From a virus, in IMG/VR virus record IMGVR_UViG_3300044960_000727, positions 1 through 41,356 of that record: 41,356 nucleotides of DNA; one strand, written 5' to 3'. Under the pieces are notes generated by a model. The model worked only from the letters and a program-made list of their open reading frames with translations. It did no database searches and was not told the origin of the DNA. The first letter of the stretch is position 1. Each line of letters opens with the position of its first letter. The position numbers were made by a program, and so were the translations under genes. This document shows, piece by piece, positions 1-7,133 of the stretch.

Positions 1-108
1 CCGTTTTTGCCGTTTTTGCCGTTTTTGCCGTTTTTGCCGTTTTTGCCGTTTTTGCCGTTTTTGCCGTTTTTGCCGTTTTTGCCGTTTTTGCCGTTTTTGC
101 CGTTTTTA
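1..108. repeat. Left terminal tandem array of a 9-bp unit (CCGTTTTTG)
   Basis: Eleven perfect head-to-tail copies of CCGTTTTTG fill 1-99, and a twelfth degenerate copy ending in A (CCGTTTTTA) fills 100-108 before unique sequence begins. The same unit forms the right end of the window in the same orientation. It lies between two divergently transcribed early operons, a usual place for iterons of a replication origin or a shared control region. An open frame runs through it, but that is only the repeat translated as a Leu/Pro/Phe tripeptide. Role is inferred; the repeat is directly visible. Confidence 0.95.
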
Positions 109-264
109 CTGCGTTGCGTTAGACATGCCGTCTTACCACCTTCGCGGCTCGTTATAACAGGATGCGTGACCGGTGTCAAATGCCGAACACTAGAGCAGTG
201 CACCTATATAGCATCCTTGACAACAGCTGCAGACTCAAGTTCCATTCATGTGACAAACGCGTGG

Positions 265-274
265 TGCTATAAAT
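265..274 (+). promoter_or_regulatory. Candidate rightward early promoter (extended -10)
   Basis: TGCTATAAAT gives an extended -10 (TGn followed by TATAAA) about 155 nt upstream of the first rightward gene at 429. No good -35 hexamer sits 16-18 nt upstream; a TTGACA at 217-222 is too far from this -10 and has only a weak TTCCAT at 17-nt spacing. The stretch 109-428 otherwise holds no gene that I can support. Confidence 0.4.
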
Positions 275-306
275 AACCGCAAGTGAGATAAAACGGCACG
301 CATCCC

Positions 307-343
<37 letters not shown>

Positions 344-428
344 TATACATACGTCTGGTGGTGTTGGTGCTCATTGCTCTACCGCTCGACCACGCGCTTA
401 TTATCATTCGCAAGAAGGAGTCCGGATT

Positions 429-665
429 TTGCACACCAAAAAGAGCCAAGAAAAAGATGCTTTTGTTGATTGGATTCGAGATTACGGCGTTCATCGCCTA
501 GTCGGAGAACTACGGTGCCACCAGATAACGGTTGAGTCCTGGATGCGTCGGCGTTTCATCCCGAACCCTGAACATTTGGTTGAACTGGTGAGACTCAGCG
601 GAGGAAAGATTTCTTACGCGGACATCATTGAGCCATTCGTGCAACGGTCGCGACAAACCGAATGA
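429..665 (+). CDS. Small early HTH-like protein
   Basis: A 78-residue basic protein beginning at TTG, chosen because AAGGAG at 415-420 lies 8 nt upstream and there is no better start. The middle (VGELRCHQITVESWMRRRFIP) looks like a Cro/YdaS-type helix-turn-helix in which a recognition helix follows a short turn, so DNA binding is likely but not certain. It is the first gene rightward of the terminal array and may regulate the divergent early operons. It ends 7 nt before the likely start of the primase/helicase gene, implying one transcript. Function is inferred from position and weak HTH resemblance. Confidence 0.65.
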   Translation: MHTKKSQEKDAFVDWIRDYGVHRLVGELRCHQITVESWMRRRFIPNPEHLVELVRLSGGKISYADIIEPFVQRSRQTE

Positions 666-672
666 GAAGTTA

Positions 673-2880
673 ATGGACGAAATCCTTTCTGCAGCAAAGT
701 CGTACCATGAAGCCGGCTTCGCCGTACACTGGCTCTACGCGCGCTCGAAGCGGCCTATTGGTACCGGCTGGCAACTCGGGGCCCGCCAGGAATGGACTGC
801 TCTTGAACAGAGCTATCAGAAAGGAAATAATCTCGGAGTCCGGCTCGGCACACCATCTAAAATCGGGGAACTCGGTTATCTCGCATGCCTCGATGTCGAC
901 GTACACGGAGAGCAGTTTCGGGCGGAAGCACAGCGAGCACTGCGAGTCGCACTTTCTGAACTTGGCTGGACGCGATCGGAACTACCGGCTTCGCAAGTTA
1001 TCTCCGGCAAAGGTTGGGGCTCTGGACACTTTTATTTTGTTACTGATCGTCCATTTCGACAGCTCACGTTCCGGCGGACTGCCGGTTGGGAGATCGTGGC
1101 TTACTCGGATGGTCGACAGATGGTGCTACCACCATCGATTCATCCGGAGACTGGGCGCAATTACCGCTGGAAAAAGGAAAACGCCTGGCGCGATTTACCC
1201 CGATTAGAAGTACCAGTCGGCTGGATAGATAACAATAAAAAAGAGCGCACACCATCGCTCGGAAACTTCAAACCGGTAGACGGCGCCGAGCTTTTGCTTG
1301 TAGAGCTTTCACCGGAGATACGCGCGATGATAGTCGACGCCGACGTCGACGACCGCTCCTCGGCATTGATGCCAGTCACTCGCGCACTGCTGTCGGCTGG
1401 TGCCTCTCGGGAAGAAGTACTGACCATACTTACTGATCCGAAGTTCGCACTCTCCTCCTGCGCCTACGACCATGCGAGAACCGGAGATAGGCAACGCGCC
1501 GCCGACTGGCTCTGGAAGTACACGGTCGAGCGACTCTGGCGCGAGTCTCGCGCTGAAGGCATCTTCCAGCCAGTCCGAGATGGTGCACCAAAGGACCCAC
1601 CACGACTTGTTGAAGCTCTTGCTATAAAGGAGCAGCAGGCAGAATTGGGCGTATCTGACCGACCACTACATACTTCCCGGGATGGGAAGATCATGGCGGA
1701 TTGCCATAATGCGGTGGTGCTGATGGAGGAGCACCTAGGAACGACTGCGTTATGGTTCGATGAGTTCTCGCGGCGTATCCATTGGGGAGTCCAAGTCCCA
1801 TGGGGAGAAGCTGGCCGTCCTTTTGTGGACTCCGATGCGCACCACTTACAGCACTGGTTTTCGAGCCGCTTCCGACTCAACATCGGGCCACAACTTATCT
1901 GGACCGCAGTCTCAGTGCTGGCCAATAAAAACGCAGTACATCCAGTTCGCAATTACCTGAAAGGACTCGATTGGGATGGTGTTCCACGCGTCGATACCTG
2001 GCTTCGGGACTACTTGGGCGCGGAGATGCCGGAACCGTACCTCACCGAGGTTTCCCGTAAGTTCCTCGTCGCGTCGGTGGCTCGCATCTTTGAACCCGGC
2101 TGTAAGTTTGACCACATCTTAGTGCTCGAAGGCGCCCAAGGCATCGGAAAGTCTACTGCTGTTGCCGAACTCGCCGGTCCTTGGGGATTAGGGTCTTTAC
2201 CGAACATCCGAGATAAGGACGCGCTTATTGCTCTTCAAGGTATCTGGTGGGTTGAAATCTCGGAGCTTGCAACGCTGCGACGAGTCGACGTCGAATCCTA
2301 TAAAGCGTTTTTCTCGGCATCGGTGGACAAGTTCCGAGTACCTTACAGTCGTGGCTGGGAAGAGTTCCCGCGCCAGTGCGTCTTTATTGGGACGACTAAT
2401 CACGACGACTACTTATCGGATAACACTGGCAATCGCCGGTTTTGGCCAGTAAAAGTTACCCGCTACGAATTCGGATCGTTAAAGCGAGATCGTGACCTGC
2501 TTTACGCCGAAGCTCGGGTACTCTGGGAAACCTTCCGCGAGCCACTTCATCTATCGGGTGAAGCCCACCATCAAGCATTGGAACTACAGCTGGCTCGGGT
2601 AGCAGATAACGAAGAGATGGCGATGACCACCGCGCTCGATGAGTGGTTGGAGCGCCAGAAACAACTTCCGGCGGATGAACGCATGCTCGACATCCACTCT
2701 CGATTCCGTCTTCAGGTCCTTTTTTCCATTGACGGGCCCTGGCCGAAGGAGCGTTGTACGAATTGGACGATGCAACTCGCATCCCGTGCCCTACGGGCTC
2801 GTGGGTTTCGTCGAACAGTTAGCTGTGGCAGAGCATTCTGGCGTGCTCCAATAGAACCCCATCATCTCTATCCCTATTGA
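673..2880 (+). CDS. Primase-polymerase / VapE-type helicase
   Basis: A 735-residue replication protein with two modules. Residues about 1-200 match the bifunctional DNA primase/polymerase (PrimPol, archaeo-eukaryotic primase) family, with the metal-binding LDVDV at 73-77 and a GSGHFYF strand. The C-terminal half is a VirE/VapE superfamily 3-like ATPase: GAQGIGKST Walker A at 487-495, WWVEISEL Walker B-like strand at about 523-531, then GTTNHDDYL and NRRFWPV. It should prime and unwind DNA at the fork. An in-frame TTG at 628 would add 15 residues but overlaps the upstream gene; ATG at 673 has GAGAAG just upstream. In cyanophage S-2L, a known Z-genome phage, a PrimPol copies the genome, so this protein may face Z-containing templates. 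Confidence 0.93.
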   Translation: MDEILSAAKSYHEAGFAVHWLYARSKRPIGTGWQLGARQEWTALEQSYQKGNNLGVRLGTPSKIGELGYLACLDVDVHGEQFRAEAQRALRVALSELGWTRSELPASQVISGKGWGSGHFYFVTDRPFRQLTFRRTAGWEIVAYSDGRQMVLPPSIHPETGRNYRWKKENAWRDLPRLEVPVGWIDNNKKERTPSLGNFKPVDGAELLLVELSPEIRAMIVDADVDDRSSALMPVTRALLSAGASREEVLTILTDPKFALSSCAYDHARTGDRQRAADWLWKYTVERLWRESRAEGIFQPVRDGAPKDPPRLVEALAIKEQQAELGVSDRPLHTSRDGKIMADCHNAVVLMEEHLGTTALWFDEFSRRIHWGVQVPWGEAGRPFVDSDAHHLQHWFSSRFRLNIGPQLIWTAVSVLANKNAVHPVRNYLKGLDWDGVPRVDTWLRDYLGAEMPEPYLTEVSRKFLVASVARIFEPGCKFDHILVLEGAQGIGKSTAVAELAGPWGLGSLPNIRDKDALIALQGIWWVEISELATLRRVDVESYKAFFSASVDKFRVPYSRGWEEFPRQCVFIGTTNHDDYLSDNTGNRRFWPVKVTRYEFGSLKRDRDLLYAEARVLWETFREPLHLSGEAHHQALELQLARVADNEEMAMTTALDEWLERQKQLPADERMLDIHSRFRLQVLFSIDGPWPKERCTNWTMQLASRALRARGFRRTVSCGRAFWRAPIEPHHLYPY

Positions 2881-3234
2881 GACACACCAATGTGTGGAAC
2901 ATCTCTTATGCTCAATGCCTCAGAATTCGTCAAAGCTTCCCTATTCTTACTTGCTAAAGAGATAAGTACCTCTTCACCATGCAAGAAACTACTCTACCGC
3001 GTTCGGTCTATACTCAATGCTTCGGGCGCCGCGTCCTTCTTTGCTTTTCCGTTTTTTCCTTTTTTAGTAGGTAGGTAGTGGTAGGTTTTTTTTAGAAAAT
3101 AGTAGAAGAGAGAAAAGTGAAAAAGAAAAAAGAAACAAATACACGTAAAAAAAAAGTAAAAAAAGTGAACCACTACTACTACCCTACTTTGGTACTGACG
3201 CACTGGGGATTGGCCGCTTTTTAAAGGAGTAACG
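2881..3234. other. Long intergenic region with AT-rich purine tract and imperfect hairpin
   Basis: This 354-bp gap holds no gene that I can support. From about 3086 it is extremely A-rich on the + strand: T8 at 3086-3093, a purine tract from about 3094, and A9 at 3147-3155. The flanks are partly complementary: AGTAGGTAGGTAGTGG at 3066-3081 pairs imperfectly with CCACTACTACTACCCTACTT at 3170-3189, and T8 can pair with A9 inside. A short open frame at 2890-3078 has no ribosome binding site. Candidates are a replication origin/unwinding element or a structured leader controlling purZ. Confidence 0.6.
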
Positions 3235-3237
3235 GTG

Positions 3238-4356
3238 ATGCAAAAAGGCAAGTTTAACATTCTGGTGGACGCGGCCTGGGGTTCGTCGGGCAAAGGAGCT
3301 GTGGCAGCGAGGCTCGCCGACATCTATCGGCCAACAGACTTATCGGCGTCTAACTTCCCCAATGCTGGGCATACGGTCGAAATCGTGGGGCGACGGGTGG
3401 TCTTTAAAGTCCTGCCGTCGGCTGCGGCGCTCATTCTTCGAGACATCCATTATGCGCCGAGGCTCTGGATTGGTCCAAACTCCGGGTTTTGGCTCGACGA
3501 CTTTGTTAAAGAACAGTCTGTACTGCTTTATCCTAAGAATCGCGTGCACGTGCACGCGCGTTCCATCATAATGGACTGTCGACACCGCGACGCCGAGGCA
3601 CCTCATGGTGAGCTATCGGTCGAGCACATCTCGTCGACGATGTCTGGCGCGGGTGCCGCGTTCTCTGAGAAGGCAATGCGGCGACCGGAAGTTCAGACTG
3701 CGGCTCGGGCGGGTATCGCCGACATGCTCTTTCAAGCCCGTTTCGATGAGCGCTTGGCCTCGGGCAAGACCGTGTTACATGAGGTTTCGCAGGGTTACGC
3801 GCTGTCTATTAATCATGGAACTCATTACCCGTACTGCACCTTCCGGGACTGCACTCCGCAACAGGCAATTGCTGACTTCTTGGTCAAACCTCATCAAGTC
3901 GGTGATGTGTACTTGAATGTGCGGACGTTTCCAATCCGAGTCGGGAATAACTTTCGGGATGGGAAACAGACTGGGTACTCGGGTGACTTCTATCCGGACC
4001 AGCAGGAAGTGAACTGGGAAGAGGTTGGTGCGATGGCCGAGATGCCAGCAGAGGAGATAGCAGCGCTGGCTGAGCGCGAACGTACGACTGTGACCCGAAA
4101 AGTTCGGAGAGTCGCGACGCAGTCGTTTCAACTCTGTCGTGAAGCTGCCTTCCGCTGTGGAGCAACGAAGATCGTGCTGAACTTTCCACAGTACATCCAT
4201 TGGTCGGCACATAAACTGCGTGGTGGCCCGGAGATGCGGCAAAAGCTACATCCATTGGTGCGCGCGCACATCGACCGACTTGAGGATTGCACTGGATTGC
4301 CAGTGGTGATGCTGGGAACTGGTGCTGAGCATGAGGATTATATTGTGTTGGAGTGA
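3238..4356 (+). CDS. purZ: PurZ, 2-aminoadenylosuccinate synthetase (Z-genome biosynthesis)
   Basis: A 372-residue member of the adenylosuccinate synthetase family, shorter than cellular PurA (about 430). PurA joins aspartate to IMP; phage PurZ joins aspartate to dGMP, giving the precursor of 2-amino-dAMP (base Z). Near the N-terminus (residues 14-21) the P-loop reads WGSSGKGA where PurA has WGDEGKGK. Loss of the catalytic Asp to Ser is the published hallmark of PurZ and makes room for the 2-amino group. NAGHT, carrying the conserved active-site His, and the VLPS motif are kept. AAAGGAG at 3223-3229 precedes tandem GTG/ATG codons; ATG at 3238 has the better spacing. It is followed 8 nt later by a MazZ-like gene. 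The substrate is inferred from this signature, not measured. Confidence 0.92.
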   Translation: MQKGKFNILVDAAWGSSGKGAVAARLADIYRPTDLSASNFPNAGHTVEIVGRRVVFKVLPSAAALILRDIHYAPRLWIGPNSGFWLDDFVKEQSVLLYPKNRVHVHARSIIMDCRHRDAEAPHGELSVEHISSTMSGAGAAFSEKAMRRPEVQTAARAGIADMLFQARFDERLASGKTVLHEVSQGYALSINHGTHYPYCTFRDCTPQQAIADFLVKPHQVGDVYLNVRTFPIRVGNNFRDGKQTGYSGDFYPDQQEVNWEEVGAMAEMPAEEIAALAERERTTVTRKVRRVATQSFQLCREAAFRCGATKIVLNFPQYIHWSAHKLRGGPEMRQKLHPLVRAHIDRLEDCTGLPVVMLGTGAEHEDYIVLE

Positions 4357-4363
4357 AAAACCG

Positions 4364-4795
4364 ATGAAAAACAAAAAATCGCGGCGTCTGCCGTCTAAGA
4401 CAGGTTCAGATAATAGTAATCGTTGCGGCAGCGGTCGGGTAAGAGCTGGAAGTATCTCGGTGTCTGAGACTGATCCCAATGGGAAGTCACAACATGAGCC
4501 TGGGGCAAAACTCGATGCTGGGAAGGTGCGTCCTGGACTCATTATGTTGTCGATGCCAAGAGCGATGCTCGCCATCTCTCAAGTGGCGACTTATGGTGCA
4601 AAGAAGTATTCAGAGGATGGCTGGCTTCAAGTACCTGACGGTGAGAAGCGCTACACCGACGCGATGCTCAGGCACCATTTGGCTGAGGGTTACGAGTTTG
4701 TGGACGAACCCTCGGGACTTTTGCATGCGGCGCAAGTCGCCTGGAATGCGATGGCTCGGCTTGAACTGATGCTGCGCCGGAAAGAATCCGAGTGA
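4364..4795 (+). CDS. mazZ: MazZ-like dATP/dGTP pyrophosphohydrolase
   Basis: A 143-residue protein whose region 48-137 matches the dATP/dGTP diphosphohydrolase N-terminal family (formerly DUF5664): K-D-GK-RP, GAKKY, W, RY..A..RH, E.GLLHAAQVAWN. In Z-genome phages MazZ removes pyrophosphate from dGTP to supply dGMP for PurZ and can lower dATP. The first 45 residues are polar, low complexity and probably disordered. It starts 8 nt after purZ, with GGAG at the end of purZ serving as ribosome binding site, and ends in a GTGA overlap with the resolvase gene. The adjacency to purZ supports the assignment; the exact preferred nucleotide cannot be read from sequence. Confidence 0.82.
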   Translation: MKNKKSRRLPSKTGSDNSNRCGSGRVRAGSISVSETDPNGKSQHEPGAKLDAGKVRPGLIMLSMPRAMLAISQVATYGAKKYSEDGWLQVPDGEKRYTDAMLRHHLAEGYEFVDEPSGLLHAAQVAWNAMARLELMLRRKESE

Positions 4796-5310
4796 AGACG
4801 TTGTGGGTTATTGGCATTGATCCTGGGCTTTCGGGTTATTTGGTGCGTCTGCGCGGGCCCCAAGTTCAATGGGCGCCGATGCCGGTGACTAGATACGACC
4901 GGGTGCGGACGATTGATTACCGTGGAGTGAAAAATTTGCTTTGTGATTGGAAGCCATCTGCACATGCGTTTCTTGAACGAGTGCATCCGTACGCGATGTC
5001 GGCGCAATCGGCGTTTTCATTCGGCGCCGGTTTTGCGATGGTCGAAGTCGCATTACGCGAACTTGAGATTCCATACACTATGGTGGAACCGTCGAAGTGG
5101 ATGCGGGAGATGCATCAGGGAGTGCCTGCGAATTTGAAGCCTAAAGCCAAGTCGCTCATTGCTCTTGAACGCAGGTTTCCACAATTTCGCAGCCGGGTGC
5201 CTGCGAACTCCAAAGGCGTGCCTTATGATGGTGCGGTTGATGCGTTATTGCTCGCTTGTTGGGGAGAGTGCCAGATAGGTCTTTCTAGGTCTGGTGAGGA
5301 CTTTTATTAA
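4792..5310 (+). CDS. RuvC-like Holliday junction resolvase
   Basis: A 172-residue RNase H-fold nuclease. Visible acidic residues are in GIDPGLSG (Asp10), FLERVHP (Glu near 64) and PYDGAVDALLLA (Asp near 154-158), the usual RuvC order. Phage enzymes of this kind resolve branched DNA before packaging and help recombination-dependent replication. It starts at GTG overlapping the mazZ-like stop (GTGA), so translation is coupled, and it is the last gene of the rightward early operon, followed by a strong hairpin at 5324. The residues are visible; junction specificity is inferred from the family. Confidence 0.8.
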   Translation: MKTLWVIGIDPGLSGYLVRLRGPQVQWAPMPVTRYDRVRTIDYRGVKNLLCDWKPSAHAFLERVHPYAMSAQSAFSFGAGFAMVEVALRELEIPYTMVEPSKWMREMHQGVPANLKPKAKSLIALERRFPQFRSRVPANSKGVPYDGAVDALLLACWGECQIGLSRSGEDFY

Positions 5311-5323
5311 GTCAAGTAAAGCG

Positions 5324-5354
5324 AAACCCGACGAGAAGTTCTCGTCGGGTTTCA
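5324..5354. terminator. Bidirectional hairpin terminator between convergent genes
   Basis: GAAACCCGACGAGA (5324-5337) and its exact reverse complement TCTCGTCGGGTTTC (5341-5354) form a 14-bp stem with an AGT loop. It lies just downstream of the rightward resolvase gene (stop 5310) and beyond the end of the leftward gene at 5474. Neither side has a long T-run, but A/T-rich tails flank both arms. It would separate the early rightward transcript from the leftward small-gene cluster. The stretch 5355-5473 holds nothing else that I can identify. Confidence 0.8.
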
Positions 5355-5473
5355 GTCTGAATCATCCCGTGAGAAACCGCGAGCCGGTACTTGGGTTTAA
5401 TTGCTTCCAAATGCAATCTCGTGTTGTTGAGTATCTGTGGTGCGAAGCTTTTCGCGGTGAATGGGGCGCCTGC

Positions 5474-5647
5474 TCATCCGAGCTTTTTCAGTTCTGACCT
5501 TGTCGGATGATAATTGGTCGCCGCGAACCGTAGCCATTGGCAGACGTTGCCATTGGTATAGCGGTTCGCTAGTCGTTTCATCGCTATTTTTTGCGGCAAC
5601 GCGACTTTAAGCAGGATGTTCTTTTTCACAGTCTTTTTACTTTTCAT
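5474..5647 (-). CDS. Small ribbon-helix-helix-like protein (paralogue of 6933-7127)
   Basis: A 57-residue basic protein starting at ATG with AGGAG 7 nt upstream; the longer frame to 5716 has no better signal. The core LLKVALPQKIAMKRLANRY followed by NGNVCQWLRFAATNYHP aligns with the rightward gene at 6933 (MIKVSAEQRRALQDRANRL, DGNVSELLRTAALEYEP). Both fit the strand-helix-helix pattern of small Arc/MetJ-like DNA-binding dimers. It is the last gene of the leftward cluster. DNA binding and regulation are inferred from the fold pattern. Confidence 0.65.
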   Translation of the reverse strand: MKSKKTVKKNILLKVALPQKIAMKRLANRYTNGNVCQWLRFAATNYHPTRSELKKLG

Positions 5648-5725
5648 GGGTTTCTCCTCTTTTTCCGGGTTTGGTTTTCGCGACCGGAACTTTGAAATCT
5701 TTTGTGAGCAATACATGTTACGGTT

Positions 5726-6076
5726 TCACTCCTCGACGAGGGCGCCGCGACGGTAAACTAGGGTTCCGTCTTGGAGTCGGTCGATGTCTTTTTTACTCGC
5801 GCCTAGTGCTCGCGGATATTCGATTGCGATGATGTAGCTCACGAGGCTTTCAATCGATTGGCCGAGCAATTGATGATGCGCGGTAGGGTCAGTCGGGAAA
5901 CCGTTGCGAGTCGCCTGGAACTGGCGACAGCCAAAATAGCGGTATGTTTCTGTGGCTAATCGAATTTCGATGTCGATGCTAATGCCGTCTTCGAGAGCAC
6001 CGTCGAGTTCAAAGATGCGATACGAAAAGAGTCCGGCGATAGGGAGTAAGTGACCATACGGTAAAATTTTGAACAT
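5726..6076 (-). CDS. Hypothetical protein of leftward cluster
   Basis: A 116-residue protein that I do not recognise. ATG at 6076 is preferred over an upstream in-frame start at 6133 because TTTGGAG lies 8 nt before it. The sequence is of ordinary globular composition, with an acidic stretch (FELDGALEDGISIDIEIRLATE) and no obvious membrane segment or nuclease motif. It sits in a run of four small leftward genes opposite the late regulator genes. A middle-expressed host-takeover role is plausible but only inferred. Confidence 0.6.
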   Translation of the reverse strand: MFKILPYGHLLPIAGLFSYRIFELDGALEDGISIDIEIRLATETYRYFGCRQFQATRNGFPTDPTAHHQLLGQSIESLVSYIIAIEYPRALGASKKDIDRLQDGTLVYRRGALVEE

Positions 6077-6129
6077 TGATAAACTCCAAATCGAATGTTG
6101 TTCCAACAGTCGAGTGGTGGGCGCCATGC

Positions 6130-6291
6130 TCATGCAATCGCCGTCGTCGAGACATCACGAAGAAATTCTTCATGATTAAGCTGCACCATGCGCAGAGTGG
6201 CGCCGTCCTGAAAGGTGACGAGGATGTTATCTCGGCTCAGGAACGTGATGTTGACGACGCGATAAAAGTTACCCAGATATCGAACGTTCAT
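6130..6291 (-). CDS. Small hypothetical protein
   Basis: A 53-residue protein. ATG at 6291 follows GAGGAG, which is formed by the last codons of the upstream gene ending at 6296, an efficient coupled arrangement. The sequence (FYRVVNITFLSRDNILVTFQDGATLRMVQL) suggests a small beta-rich fold with alternating hydrophobic residues, something like an SH3 or OB barrel, but no family is recognised. No function is assigned. Confidence 0.6.
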   Translation of the reverse strand: MNVRYLGNFYRVVNITFLSRDNILVTFQDGATLRMVQLNHEEFLRDVSTTAIA

Positions 6292-6295
6292 TGTC

Positions 6296-6583
6296 TTACT
6301 CCTCGAAATTGACATATCGGACTAAAATACGAAAATCGATGGTGACTTCATTGCTGTTAGGCCAGGTTGACCGGAGCTCTTCTGCCGGGACCGAGCGAGT
6401 GAGCAATTCATGGGCGAACTCCGCCATTGCTTTTTCAGCCATAACGTGAGTGAGTGTCTCGGTGACGTCGAAGAAATCTTTGTGGCTCAAGATGTCGCCG
6501 GTTTTGCCATAACCGGCGTATGGTGCCGTAAGTTTCAGCGGATGCGAGAGTTTAGCCTGAATGACGAAAGTTTTGGTGACCAT
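6296..6583 (-). CDS. Hypothetical protein, first gene of leftward cluster
   Basis: A 95-residue protein starting at ATG with AAAGG about 9 nt upstream. It shows alternating beta segments around a helical, Ala-rich centre (MAEKAMAEFAHELL). It has no recognised family. A CGGCG-TTAT-CGCCG hairpin at 6606-6619 lies in its 5' leader, and a candidate leftward promoter lies at 6641-6669. It shares the control region 6584-6932 with the rightward regulator gene. Confidence 0.6.
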   Translation of the reverse strand: MVTKTFVIQAKLSHPLKLTAPYAGYGKTGDILSHKDFFDVTETLTHVMAEKAMAEFAHELLTRSVPAEELRSTWPNSNEVTIDFRILVRYVNFEE

Positions 6584-6640
6584 CGCTCGGAACCTTTCTA
6601 GAGTTCGGCGTTATCGCCGCTCTTTTAACCTTCACCTTTA

Positions 6641-6669
6641 AGTTTAACACAGCGCGTTATGGGATGCAA
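6641..6669 (-). promoter_or_regulatory. Candidate leftward promoter
   Basis: On the - strand, TTGCAT (6669-6664) and TAAACT (6646-6641) are separated by exactly 17 bp, a moderate sigma70-like match (3/6 and 4/6). It would drive the small leftward cluster starting at 6583. Assignment rests on spacing and position only. Confidence 0.4.
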
Positions 6670-6687
6670 TACTTACCGTGCATGTGG

Positions 6688-6695
6688 TATATACT
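6688..6695 (+). promoter_or_regulatory. Candidate extended -10 promoter, repeated upstream of terS
   Basis: ATGTGG followed by TATATACT resembles ATGTGG followed by TATACT at 8140-8151. Both have TGG just before the -10, the TGn extended -10 pattern, and neither has a good -35. If used, transcripts would carry a leader of more than 200 nt to the regulator gene at 6933 and would read through the operator-like repeats at 6795-6824. Confidence 0.35.
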
Positions 6696-6794
6696 GTTTG
6701 TACTGTTGTTGTAATTCGGGCGGTTTTCGGGTGGGTGGCACGAGAGCCGTTCGGTCTTTGGGAACAGGTTTCGAGTGCCCGAGCGCACCGCGTT

Positions 6795-6824
6795 ATCTAG
6801 GTAGATCGCTATAATGGTAGCGAT
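6795..6824. promoter_or_regulatory. Two adjacent inverted repeats, candidate operators
   Basis: ATCTA-GG-TAGAT (6795-6806) runs directly into ATCGCTA-TAATGG-TAGCGAT (6805-6824); both are perfect inverted repeats sharing the two bases AT. TATAAT at 6810-6815 lies inside the second. They also share a GGTAG half-site motif. They sit about 110 bp upstream of a ribbon-helix-helix-like gene, so binding by that protein or by the HTH protein encoded after it is a natural guess. Confidence 0.6.
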
Positions 6825-6875
6825 ACCTTTTCGCTGAGCGCCTTCGAAAGCCTTTGGTGCGGTGTACCAGGAATC

Positions 6876-6904
6876 TTGACAGGGTGAACCGTCTATGCTG
6901 TATT
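6876..6904 (+). promoter_or_regulatory. Sigma70-like promoter of the late/middle regulator operon
   Basis: A consensus TTGACA (6876-6881) and TGTATT (6899-6904, 4/6) are separated by 17 bp, with TGC just upstream of the -10 (extended -10). AAGGAGGTG and the ATG at 6933 follow within 30 bp, giving a short leader. This is the best host-like promoter I see in the window. Confidence 0.7.
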
Positions 6905-6932
6905 GGTTGCTTGGTCTTGAAGGAGGTGTTTA

Positions 6933-7127
6933 ATGGCACAGGACACGGTTCAGCAGAAGCCCGGGCGACCTTCGGGTGGCTCGACTCGACTCCGGAAACT
7001 CATGATCAAAGTCTCTGCTGAGCAACGCCGAGCACTGCAAGACCGAGCGAACCGTTTGTTTGATGGTAACGTTTCTGAGCTTTTGCGGACGGCGGCGCTT
7101 GAATACGAACCTGTAAAAAAGAGGTAA
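6933..7127 (+). CDS. Ribbon-helix-helix-like regulator (paralogue of 5474-5647)
   Basis: A 64-residue protein with a Pro/Gly/Ser-rich N-terminal arm, then MIKVSAEQRRALQDRANRL and DGNVSELLRTAALEYEP, a strand-helix-helix pattern typical of small Arc/CopG-like dimers. AAGGAGGTG gives a near-perfect ribosome binding site. It is the first gene after the TTGACA promoter and downstream of two inverted repeats, so it may repress or switch this operon. It shares the NR...GNV...LR.AA..Y.P signature with the leftward gene at 5474, implying duplication. Confidence 0.7.
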   Translation: MAQDTVQQKPGRPSGGSTRLRKLMIKVSAEQRRALQDRANRLFDGNVSELLRTAALEYEPVKKR

Positions 7128-7133
7128 TAACTA

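Noticed and set aside
1-108. CRISPR-like repeat array
   Set aside because: Units are 9 bp, contiguous and without spacers; no cas genes are present.
7-276. Open frame of 89 codons through the left terminal array
   Set aside because: It is the 9-bp repeat translated as a Leu-Pro-Phe tripeptide, with no ribosome binding site.
707-1207. Long frame inside the primase gene
   Set aside because: Overlaps the strongly supported PrimPol domain in another frame and has no family features.
2890-3078. Possible 62-codon gene after the primase gene
   Set aside because: No ribosome binding site, biased composition at its end, and it runs into the structured AT-rich region.
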